A stretch of 6,036 nt of DNA from Chlorobiota bacterium (GTDB lineage: Bacteria > Bacteroidota > Ignavibacteria > Ignavibacteriales > Ignavibacteriaceae), in the NCBI GenBank assembly GCA_008363265.1, contig RHKR01000161.1, forward strand, positions 1 through 6,036. The letters run 5' to 3'. Both the position numbers and the translations under genes were made by a program. Positions 1-5,097 of the stretch are shown here, one piece after another. The notes beneath the pieces were generated by a model, which was not told where the DNA came from, searched no databases, and saw only the letters and a program-made list of their open reading frames with translations. How positions within the stretch are numbered: position 1 is the stretch's first letter; every line of letters starts with the position of its first letter.

Positions 1-179
1 GAAAACATGTTTCACCGAAAGGTGCTGTTTATGACAAAAAAAGACCGGGAACCATACACAAAGGCTCGCCGGTCTATAAAATATTCAAAAAACACGGCTG
101 GAAATGGGGCGGCGAATGGATCCCCTATCAGGACTACCAGCACTTCTTTTTTGACAAGATCAAGGTTCAAAGATTCTAA
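1..179 (+). CDS. M15-family peptidoglycan peptidase (D-Ala-D-Ala carboxypeptidase-like), C-terminal end
   Basis: Only the last 58 codons are present. The frame opens at base 3, runs off the left edge and stops at TAA 177-179. The fragment contains RPGTIHKG (residues 14-21), then KKHGWKWGGEW (29-39) and DYQHF (44-48). This matches the end of the VanY/M15 zinc peptidase fold, in which GWxWGGxW is followed by a DYxHF block. By family knowledge, Asp44 would be the catalytic acid/base region and His47 the last zinc ligand; the other ligands lie outside the window. Members cut peptide bonds in peptidoglycan stem peptides in the periplasm. The gene converges on the hydrogenase cluster and is probably unrelated to it. 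The frame is intact with no sign of decay. Family assignment is fairly sure; exact substrate (D-Ala-D-Ala or L-Ala-D-Glu) cannot be judged. Confidence 0.8.
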   Translation, partial: KHVSPKGAVYDKKRPGTIHKGSPVYKIFKKHGWKWGGEWIPYQDYQHFFFDKIKVQRF

Positions 180-190
180 AATAAATTTAA

Positions 191-210
191 AGTTTTACTT
201 AAGTAAAACT
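191..210. terminator. Perfect 20-bp palindrome between convergent genes, possible bidirectional terminator
   Basis: AGTTTTACTT is followed directly by its exact reverse complement AAGTAAAACT, giving an 8-bp stem with a TTAA loop. It sits 11 bp after the peptidase stop and about 75 bp beyond the lipoprotein stop on the other strand. Read on the - strand it is followed by a T-rich stretch (TTTAAATTTATTTT), which fits a weak intrinsic terminator for the hydrogenase side. The stem is AT-rich, so stability is modest. The rest of 180-284 is AT-rich and shows no gene. Confidence 0.4.
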
Positions 211-284
211 GGCTTAATATTCAGTTTAATCTGATTGTTAACTTGTTTGAATAGAAGCAACACTTTAAATCATTTTTTAGAAAT

Positions 285-878
285 TTATATCTTAATTCTT
301 ACAGTTACCGCACCTCTGAGATCACCGGGTTTGAAGTTCTTTGCCTTATCGTTCGGATACTTTTCAGCGATGATCTTTTTGATTCCTTCCGGTATCTGCT
401 CCTCACTTCCGTGGCAGACAACACATTCCTCCGCGAGCAGAATCGGCTTAACGAGGTGGAGCATCCGGTCCTTACCGCTCTTTTCCACCCTGTAGAGGGA
501 TGTGTCCTTGTTGAACGAACCTTCGCGCATCATGTTCTCAAATTCCTTGAGCCACATCGTCTCCGACTGATCCGGTATGTTAACCTCGTTCCTGTTCATG
601 AACGAAACACGCCTGATATCCATTCCCTTCTCCGCAGAAAACTGACGTGTGAACTTCTGAGCCGTATCGGAACAAACACCAACCGCACTCTCGGGACCAT
701 TTTTCTGAATTTCCGCGACAAGTATCGATTTCAGGTCTTTCATATAGGCTCCCGCGGCTGCCAGGGCCTCTTTTTTAGCCGCTTCAAGTGCCACATCCTT
801 CTTGGGTTCAACCTTTTTTACGCAGCCTGCGAGTAAAACCATTGCTGCAAGGGCCAATGTAACCACTATTCTTCCCAT
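285..878 (-). CDS. DUF3365 (Tll0287-like) c-type heme lipoprotein
   Basis: A 197-residue protein with a lipoprotein signal peptide: a short n-region, a hydrophobic stretch (4-17) and lipobox LLAGC with Cys19 as the predicted lipidated residue. A Lys/Glu/Ala-rich linker (21-45) follows. The rest fits the DUF3365/Tll0287-like domain: AVGVCSDTA (65-73), RRVSFMNRNEVNIPD (89-103), KPILLAEECVVCHG (144-157). CVVCH (152-156) is a single c-type heme attachment motif. In the cyanobacterial Tll0287 protein the heme iron is bound by a His and a Cys, and Cys69 here is the likely equivalent axial ligand (inference). The protein should be anchored facing the periplasm. The domain often occurs as the sensor part of signalling proteins, so redox or gas sensing is plausible; electron transfer is the alternative. 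The start at 876-878 is supported by AAAGGAG at 884-890. It lies 91 bp behind hydA with an inverted repeat between, so it may be a partly separate unit. Confidence 0.87.
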   Translation of the reverse strand: MGRIVVTLALAAMVLLAGCVKKVEPKKDVALEAAKKEALAAAGAYMKDLKSILVAEIQKNGPESAVGVCSDTAQKFTRQFSAEKGMDIRRVSFMNRNEVNIPDQSETMWLKEFENMMREGSFNKDTSLYRVEKSGKDRMLHLVKPILLAEECVVCHGSEEQIPEGIKKIIAEKYPNDKAKNFKPGDLRGAVTVRIKI

Positions 879-915
879 AACTTCTCCTTTTTTACATCGT
901 TTGATGTTTAAAATA

Positions 916-956
916 GCAAGAGGTTGCTTTTAAACCAATAAAAACAACCTCTTTGC
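916..956 (-). terminator. Inverted repeat after hydA, probable terminator or attenuator
   Basis: On the - strand GCAAAGAGGTTG (956-945) pairs with CAACCTCTTGC (926-916): 8 continuous base pairs, a one-base bulge, then 3 more pairs, with an 18-nt AT-rich loop. It begins 13 bp after the hydA stop and is followed by TATTTTAAAC, a short T-rich run. This is consistent with a leaky rho-independent terminator that sets a lower level for the downstream heme lipoprotein. The long loop and weak T tract leave room for another role, such as an mRNA 3'-end stabiliser. Confidence 0.5.
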
Positions 957-969
957 GTTAAGATACGGC

Positions 970-2847
970 TTATACTATGAATTTACCGCGCTTTGTGTAA
1001 CCTGTATGGAGCAACTCGTGCGACTTGTGGCTGCACGGTCCCTCAGGAATGAACTTCTCATAGAACTCGGTAATGTGTGAGTTCTCATGCGATTTTCTCA
1101 CAGGAAGAGTTTCCTCTTCTGCATATAGCGCCTGGGCACGGGCTTTTCTGATCTTCTCGTTGGTTGGAACAGGCTGTCCGCCACCACCAAGACATCCGCC
1201 CGGACACGCCATTATTTCGATGAAATGGACATCAAAAAGCTCTCCGGCTTTAAGCATCTCCATCACCTTCTTGGCATTTGCGGTACCATGCGCCACGATG
1301 AACTTCAGAGTTACACCTTCAAGGAATGCCCAGTCGGGCACGCAACCTTCGAGTTTGATCGAAGACTGTTTTACACCCTCGAAGCCTCTCACAGCTTCGA
1401 TCCTGAGGTGCTCAAACGGCACTTCACGGCCGGTCACGAGCTCATAAACGGTACGAAGTGCTGCTTCCATAACACCACCGGTGGCACCGAATATAAGACC
1501 GGCTCCCGATCCGAGACCGAATGGATTATCGAAATCGGAAGGTGGCAGTTTCTGCACCATCATTCCGGCTTCCTTGATCATGGTGGCCATCTCACGGGCT
1601 GTAAGTCCGTAATCGACATCCTTAAATCCGGAAGCGTTCATCTCAGGCCTGTTACATTCGAACTTCTTCGCGGAGCACGGCATAAGCGCAACGCTCACAA
1701 CATCTTCAGGATCGATACCCATCTGTTCGGCGTAGAAGGTTTTTATGATCGCGCCAAACATCTGCTGAGGCGATTTGGCTGATGAAAGATGATCGAGGTA
1801 TTCAGGGTAGAAATGCTCGATATACTTAACCCAGCCGGGTGAACATGAGGTGAACTGCGGAAGTTTTACATCCTTGTCGCCATTCACTACAGCCTTCTTG
1901 ATCCTGGTCAAGAGCTCGGTACCCTCTTCCATGATCGTAAGATCGGCCGCGAAGTTGGTGTCGAATACCTTGTCGAAACCAAGGCGGTGCAGGGCGGTGT
2001 TCATCTCTTTTGTTACAGAATGGCCCGGTTCGAGACCGAATTCCTCACCGATGGCAGCCCTTGGTGAAGGAGCTGTCTGGATAACCACATGTTTCTTCGG
2101 ATCCTCAATGGCTTTCCATATCTCATCTGACGGGTCGTTGGCATAGAGGGCACCTGTTGGACAGCGGTTTATGCACTGTCCGCAGTTGATGCACACCACT
2201 TCAGCAAGAGGTTTGCCCATGAATGTATCGATATGGGTCTCAGCACCTCTTCCAATGGCGTCAAGACATCCGACCTCCTGAAGATCGATGCATGTTCTTA
2301 CACAACGCCGGCAGTTGATGCACTTGTCCATATCGCGGATAACCGAGTAGGAAGACCTGTCAACGGGAAACTTGCTGACGGTATCGTGCCCGAAAGTGAA
2401 GCCGTCGATTCCCATTTCCCTGGCCTTGTCCTGAAGCTCGCACTTTCCATTCTTCACACAAGCGTAGCAATCGCCCACATGCTCGCTCAAAAGGAGCTCC
2501 ATGATATGCTTCCGGGCTTTGCGGACCGCTATCGTGGAGGTCTTAACCTTGATCGGTGCGGTTATCGGATACGCGCATGATGCCTGCAGTGTACGCATTC
2601 CTTCGACATCAACAAGACAGAGACGGCAGTGACCGCCAATTCCAAGATCTTCGTGCGCGCAGAGAGTCGGAATATATATATCCGACATCCTGCATGCTTC
2701 CAGAATTGTAGTACCGAAAGGCACTGTTACAGTTTTTGTGTTGATCTGCACCGTGACTGTACCGCCAATGGTTTCCGTATCCTCCGGAGGTTTCGGAACG
2801 AAAGTCTGATGGCTGATCGGGGCGCGGGATGTTTTCAGATGTTTCAT
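970..2847 (-). CDS. hydA: [FeFe] hydrogenase catalytic subunit HydA of the NADH-linked trimeric type
   Basis: This 625-residue cytoplasmic subunit catalyses 2H+ + 2e- = H2 at the H-cluster. Order of domains: about 30 residues of extension; a plant-type [2Fe-2S] ferredoxin domain (Cys63, 74, 77, 91); a His-Cys [4Fe-4S] site (His123, Cys127, 130, 136); a 2x[4Fe-4S] ferredoxin domain (Cys176, 179, 182, 186 and Cys219, 222, 225, 229); then the H-cluster domain. Its three signatures are L1 TSCSPGW (333-339), L2 MPCSAKKFE (389-397) and L3 EIMACPGGCLGGGGQP (544-559), plus FGATGGVMEAALRT (453-466) and a SHEN-type C-terminus. L1 has Ser336 where most members have a second Cys. There is no extra C-terminal [2Fe-2S] domain. 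An in-frame ATG at 2865 exists, but the start at 2847 is chosen because GGAGGT (2853-2858) precedes it and it overlaps the hydB stop as ATGA. Electrons should come from HydBC. Maturation needs HydE, HydF and HydG, which are not in the window. Confidence 0.96.
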   Translation of the reverse strand: MKHLKTSRAPISHQTFVPKPPEDTETIGGTVTVQINTKTVTVPFGTTILEACRMSDIYIPTLCAHEDLGIGGHCRLCLVDVEGMRTLQASCAYPITAPIKVKTSTIAVRKARKHIMELLLSEHVGDCYACVKNGKCELQDKAREMGIDGFTFGHDTVSKFPVDRSSYSVIRDMDKCINCRRCVRTCIDLQEVGCLDAIGRGAETHIDTFMGKPLAEVVCINCGQCINRCPTGALYANDPSDEIWKAIEDPKKHVVIQTAPSPRAAIGEEFGLEPGHSVTKEMNTALHRLGFDKVFDTNFAADLTIMEEGTELLTRIKKAVVNGDKDVKLPQFTSCSPGWVKYIEHFYPEYLDHLSSAKSPQQMFGAIIKTFYAEQMGIDPEDVVSVALMPCSAKKFECNRPEMNASGFKDVDYGLTAREMATMIKEAGMMVQKLPPSDFDNPFGLGSGAGLIFGATGGVMEAALRTVYELVTGREVPFEHLRIEAVRGFEGVKQSSIKLEGCVPDWAFLEGVTLKFIVAHGTANAKKVMEMLKAGELFDVHFIEIMACPGGCLGGGGQPVPTNEKIRKARAQALYAEEETLPVRKSHENSHITEFYEKFIPEGPCSHKSHELLHTGYTKRGKFIV

Positions 2848-4058
2848 TTTACACCTCCATTGCATTTGGTAAGAAATATCTCATCCTTGAAATCCTCCAG
2901 GATCGAAAGGAATGGATTGGGACTGCTCTGGCCAAGCCCGCATTTTGAGGCCACCCTCATTGTCTGAGCCAGTTCTTTCAGGTTGTTGATGTGAGCGAAA
3001 GTGTATTCTTTCCGTTCGATCATCTCAACGCCTTCAAGCAGTTTTTGGTTACCTATTCTGCATGGTGTGCATTGTCCGCATGATTCCTCAACGAAGAACT
3101 CCATGAAGTTCTTCAGTACATGGAGCATGCTCCGTGATTCGTTAAAGATCATTATCGATCCGCCGGTGGCAGCATCCTCGAACGCGAGCGTGCGGTCGAA
3201 TTTAAGCTTCGGCACGCAAACACCTGATGCTCCGCCAACCTGAACCGCTTTGGTGTTCCGTGCTCCGACTTTTTCAAGCAGCTGGTTTATGGTGATACCC
3301 CAGTCGAGTTCGTAAACACCGGGTCTGTCGCAGTCACCTGAAACAGAGAAGAGTTTCGAACCGGAAGAACCGGTGGTTCCTTTTTCGGCGTATTTTTCGC
3401 CACCCATCATTAATATATGGGGTACTGTGGCCAAGGTTTCAACGTTGTTAACAGTTGTGGGAGCACCACAAAGCCCAGTATTTACGGGGTATGGCGGTCT
3501 GTTCCGCGGTTCGCCTCTCTGTCCCTCAAGTGACTCGATAAGTGCTGTTTCTTCACCGCACACATATGCTCCTGCTCCCATCACTATCGAGATGTCGAAG
3601 TTGAATCCTTCTTTTCCAAGTATGTTTTCTCCGAGCATTTTGTTGTCACGCATCTCCTGAAGGCACTCTTCAAGATACTCCTTCATGTAAACATACTCAC
3701 CGCGAAGGTAGATGTAGCCATGCTGTGCTCCGACGGTGTAACCGCCAACCACCATTCCATCAAGAACGAGGAAAGGATAGTTCATCAGGAGCACCCTGTC
3801 TTTGAATGTTCCGGGTTCACCTTCATCAGCGTTGCAGATGATGAACTTGTCTTCACCTTTCGCGGCGGCAACAAGCATCCACTTGGTGGAGGTAGGAAAA
3901 CCTGCTCCCCCTCTTCCTTTAAGTTTTGAAGCTTTAAGTTCGAAGAGGATATCCTCGCGGCTCATCGAGAGTGCTATTTTTATTCCTGATCCGGCTTTAT
4001 AGTCTGAGAACAGAAGACTGGATTCATGGATCGTATTGCTAATGTCATTGTGTGTCAT
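2844..4058 (-). CDS. hydB: NAD(H)-dependent hydrogenase FMN subunit HydB (NuoF-like, short form)
   Basis: A 404-residue NuoF-family flavoprotein that exchanges hydride with NAD(H) at FMN and passes electrons to Fe-S clusters. Seen: the glycine-rich FMN/NADH segment KGRGGAGFPTSTKW (47-60); NADEGEPGTFKDR (76-88); GAGAYVCGEETALIESLEG (161-179); GAPTTVNNVETLA (198-210); and a single [4Fe-4S] site made by ESCGQCTPCR (Cys327, 330, 333) and Cys373. The glycine-rich motif starts near residue 47, so the thioredoxin-like [2Fe-2S] domain of long HydB proteins is absent. The chain ends about 30 residues after Cys373, so the C-terminal 2x[4Fe-4S] domain is absent too. Long bifurcating HydB proteins are around 600 residues. 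The layout is closer to complex I NuoF. AGGAGG (4064-4069) is 5 nt before the ATG and overlaps the hydC stop; the hydB stop overlaps the hydA start. Identity as the flavin subunit is sure; electron-acceptor preference is inferred. Confidence 0.95.
   Translation of the reverse strand: MTHNDISNTIHESSLLFSDYKAGSGIKIALSMSREDILFELKASKLKGRGGAGFPTSTKWMLVAAAKGEDKFIICNADEGEPGTFKDRVLLMNYPFLVLDGMVVGGYTVGAQHGYIYLRGEYVYMKEYLEECLQEMRDNKMLGENILGKEGFNFDISIVMGAGAYVCGEETALIESLEGQRGEPRNRPPYPVNTGLCGAPTTVNNVETLATVPHILMMGGEKYAEKGTTGSSGSKLFSVSGDCDRPGVYELDWGITINQLLEKVGARNTKAVQVGGASGVCVPKLKFDRTLAFEDAATGGSIMIFNESRSMLHVLKNFMEFFVEESCGQCTPCRIGNQKLLEGVEMIERKEYTFAHINNLKELAQTMRVASKCGLGQSSPNPFLSILEDFKDEIFLTKCNGGVK
2853..2858 (-). 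promoter_or_regulatory. Ribosome binding site that fixes the hydA start
   Basis: GGAGGT lies 5 nt upstream of the ATG at 2847-2845, inside the last codons of hydB. The alternative ATG 18 bp upstream (2865) has no purine-rich site before it. The chosen start shares bases with the hydB TGA (2846-2844) in an ATGA overlap, which implies translational coupling of the two subunits. Confidence 0.8.
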
Positions 4059-4068
4059 ATCATCCTCC

Positions 4069-4542
4069 TCACTTTATCTCCCTTACAATGGCACAGGCCT
4101 TTTCAGGATCGAGACGGGTGTAAACACGGTCGTTCACGATCATGGCGGGCCCCTGGTCGCACATTCCAAGGCAATTGGTGAATTCGAGGGTTATCTTCAT
4201 GTCGCGGCTTGTTTCACCGAACTTCATTCCGAGCTCCCTCTCGATCGCTTTTTCGATGGCGCACTTTCCGCCCATATCGCAAACGATGGTTTTACAGAGC
4301 CGTACAATATTCCGGCCTTTAGGCTGCTCATTAAGGAATGAATAAAATGAAACCACACCGTATACTTCCACGGGATGGATGTCGAGAACCCTGGCCACTT
4401 CCTGCTGAGCGAAGTCAGGGATGTGGTGGTATTTGCTCTGAATGTATTCAAGAAGAGGCATCAGGGCTGTCCTGTTGTTCTCGTACGCCAGGGCGAACTC
4501 TTCAATTTCCCTGGTGAGATTGTTTTTTTCAAGTTCCAGCAT
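4069..4542 (-). CDS. hydC: Hydrogenase small subunit HydC (NuoE-like, thioredoxin-fold [2Fe-2S])
   Basis: A 157-residue NuoE/24-kDa-subunit relative. The N-terminal half is helical and includes KYHHIPDFAQQEVARVL (37-53) and VYGVVSFYSFL (60-70), typical for this family. The C-terminal half is the thioredoxin-like domain with four cysteines for one [2Fe-2S] cluster: Cys83-x4-Cys88 and Cys124-x3-Cys128 (NCLGMCDQGPA). Length is normal for NuoE/HydC (about 150-165). In HydABC complexes this subunit binds against HydB near the FMN and contributes one electron-transfer centre. The start is supported by GAGGTGA (4547-4553), a good anti-Shine-Dalgarno match 4 nt before the ATG. It starts 14 bp after the response regulator stop, and hydB begins 10 bp after its TGA, so the genes share one transcript. 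Confidence 0.94.
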   Translation of the reverse strand: MLELEKNNLTREIEEFALAYENNRTALMPLLEYIQSKYHHIPDFAQQEVARVLDIHPVEVYGVVSFYSFLNEQPKGRNIVRLCKTIVCDMGGKCAIEKAIERELGMKFGETSRDMKITLEFTNCLGMCDQGPAMIVNDRVYTRLDPEKACAIVREIK

Positions 4543-4556
4543 TTCGTCACCTCTCT

Positions 4557-4925
4557 CTATTTGTTGAGGAGTTTTTGAACTTTGTCAAGAAGCACATCGG
4601 CGGAGACCGGTTTTTCGACAAAATCGTCGACAGGCACCATATCACTCTTTCCGAACTCGAAACCGAGAGCTTTTGATACCGATGTGTACATGAGAATTGG
4701 GGTTTTTAACCCGTCGCGGCGGATCCTCTGGGCAAGGAAGAAACCGTCGTCCGGCTCGGTCATCATCACGTCGAGGATGATGAGGTCGGGGGTCTTATCC
4801 TTTATAAGTTGATATCCGTCGGTTGGATTGTTGGCTGTCGCTACAGTGTAGCCGTTGGCCATAAGAACTAATGATGTGGCGTCGATAATATCCGGGTCGT
4901 CGTCAATTATTGCTATGAGTGACAT
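4557..4925 (-). CDS. Stand-alone receiver-domain response regulator
   Basis: A 122-residue CheY-like protein made of one receiver domain and nothing else. Seen: acidic cluster Asp8-Asp9-Asp10, phospho-acceptor Asp52 in LIILDVMM, switch Thr81 in MYTS, and Lys105 in FVEKPV. All catalytic residues are present, so it should be phosphorylated on Asp52, most likely by the histidine kinase encoded just upstream. No DNA-binding, enzymatic or dimerisation output domain follows. The alpha4 region reads GFEFGKSD then PVDDFVEKP (88-106) in place of the usual AGADDYLxKP pattern. An ATG two codons upstream (4931) is in frame, but AAAGG abuts it; the start at 4925 has proper 6-nt spacing. The stop is 14 bp before hydC, so it is co-expressed with the hydrogenase. 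A role in controlling HydABC, or in passing phosphate to another regulator, is inferred from position only. Confidence 0.9.
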   Translation of the reverse strand: MSLIAIIDDDPDIIDATSLVLMANGYTVATANNPTDGYQLIKDKTPDLIILDVMMTEPDDGFFLAQRIRRDGLKTPILMYTSVSKALGFEFGKSDMVPVDDFVEKPVSADVLLDKVQKLLNK

Positions 4926-4931
4926 ACTCAT

Positions 4932-4936
4932 CCTTT
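4932..4936 (-). promoter_or_regulatory. Ribosome binding site deciding the response regulator start
   Basis: AAAGG directly touches the first ATG (4931-4929) and is 6 nt from the second (4925-4923). Normal spacing therefore favours the second ATG; the difference is two residues. Confidence 0.5.
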
Positions 4937-4970
4937 ACTTTATATTGCTTTTTTCCATGATTACAAAGCA

Positions 4971-4994
4971 TTCCGGAACCAGAAAGAACCGGAA
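4971..4994. repeat. Inverted repeat TTCCGG/CCGGAA in the leader of the regulator-hydrogenase operon
   Basis: TTCCGG (4971-4976) and CCGGAA (4989-4994) form a 6-bp stem around a 12-nt loop. The outer arm also makes the perfect octamer palindrome TTCCGGAA (4971-4978). The interior holds the tandem decamers GGAACCAGAA and AGAACCGGAA (8 of 10 identical), one helical turn apart. It lies about 45 bp upstream of the response regulator start and could be an operator or an mRNA hairpin. Confidence 0.4.
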
Positions 4995-4999
4995 GTTCA

Positions 5000-5013
5000 G
5001 GGAGACTTCTCCC
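5000..5013. repeat. Short hairpin GGGAG-acTT-CTCCC in the operon leader
   Basis: GGGAGA and TCTCCC flank two bases, giving a practical 5-bp GC-rich stem with a four-base loop. There is no T tract after it on either strand, so it is not a typical terminator. It is one of several inverted repeats packed into the gap between kinase and regulator genes. Confidence 0.35.
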
Positions 5014-5017
5014 GATT

Positions 5018-5048
5018 GGAACCCTCTGCAAGTTACTGAATTGGTTCC
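5018..5048. repeat. Inverted GGAACC/GGTTCC pair in the operon leader
   Basis: GGAACC (5018-5023) and its complement GGTTCC (5043-5048) are separated by 19 bp, about 2.5 helical turns centre to centre. The same hexamer recurs at 4975-4980. A binding site for a dimeric regulator is possible; chance cannot be excluded for a 6-bp arm. Confidence 0.3.
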
Positions 5049-5063
5049 GCAGTTATGTCATCT

Positions 5064-5080
5064 GTGTCCCTTTCGGACAC
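5064..5080. repeat. Hairpin GTGTCC-cTTTc-GGACAC just after the kinase gene
   Basis: A perfect 6-bp GC-rich stem with a five-base loop begins 18 bp beyond the kinase stop in the direction of transcription. No T-rich run follows on the - strand, so it is a poor rho-independent terminator. It may slow or process the transcript between kinase and regulator, or be a protein site. Confidence 0.4.
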
Positions 5081-5097
5081 GCCCGGCCTCTAAAAAA

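Noticed and set aside
7..234. Small + strand open frame at the left end
   Set aside because: It is out of frame with the M15 peptidase end, which shows clear family motifs and a stop at 177-179; the product of this other frame is not protein-like.
411..836. Open frame of 141 codons on the + strand
   Set aside because: Antisense to the DUF3365 lipoprotein, which has a signal peptide, heme motif and ribosome site; the opposite frame has none of these.
1225..1782. Long + strand open frame (185 codons) across hydA
   Set aside because: It lies wholly antisense to a strongly conserved catalytic domain, has no recognisable protein family, and follows from the codon pattern of hydA.
970..2865. hydA start at the upstream in-frame ATG (2865), adding six residues
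   Set aside because: No ribosome binding site precedes it, whereas the ATG at 2847 has GGAGGT at 5-nt spacing and an ATGA overlap with hydB.
970..4542. Complex I (nuoE-nuoF-nuoG) fragment
   Set aside because: HydC and HydB resemble NuoE and NuoF, but the third protein carries all three H-cluster signatures, which NuoG lacks.
4939..4966. Promoter-like TTGTAA - 16 bp - TATAAA on the - strand before the response regulator
   Set aside because: Transcription would start at about the first ATG and leave out the ribosome binding site; in AT-rich DNA such a match is easily chance.
5064..5080. Rho-independent terminator of the kinase gene
   Set aside because: The stem is good but no T-rich run follows in the direction of transcription, so I list it only as a hairpin.
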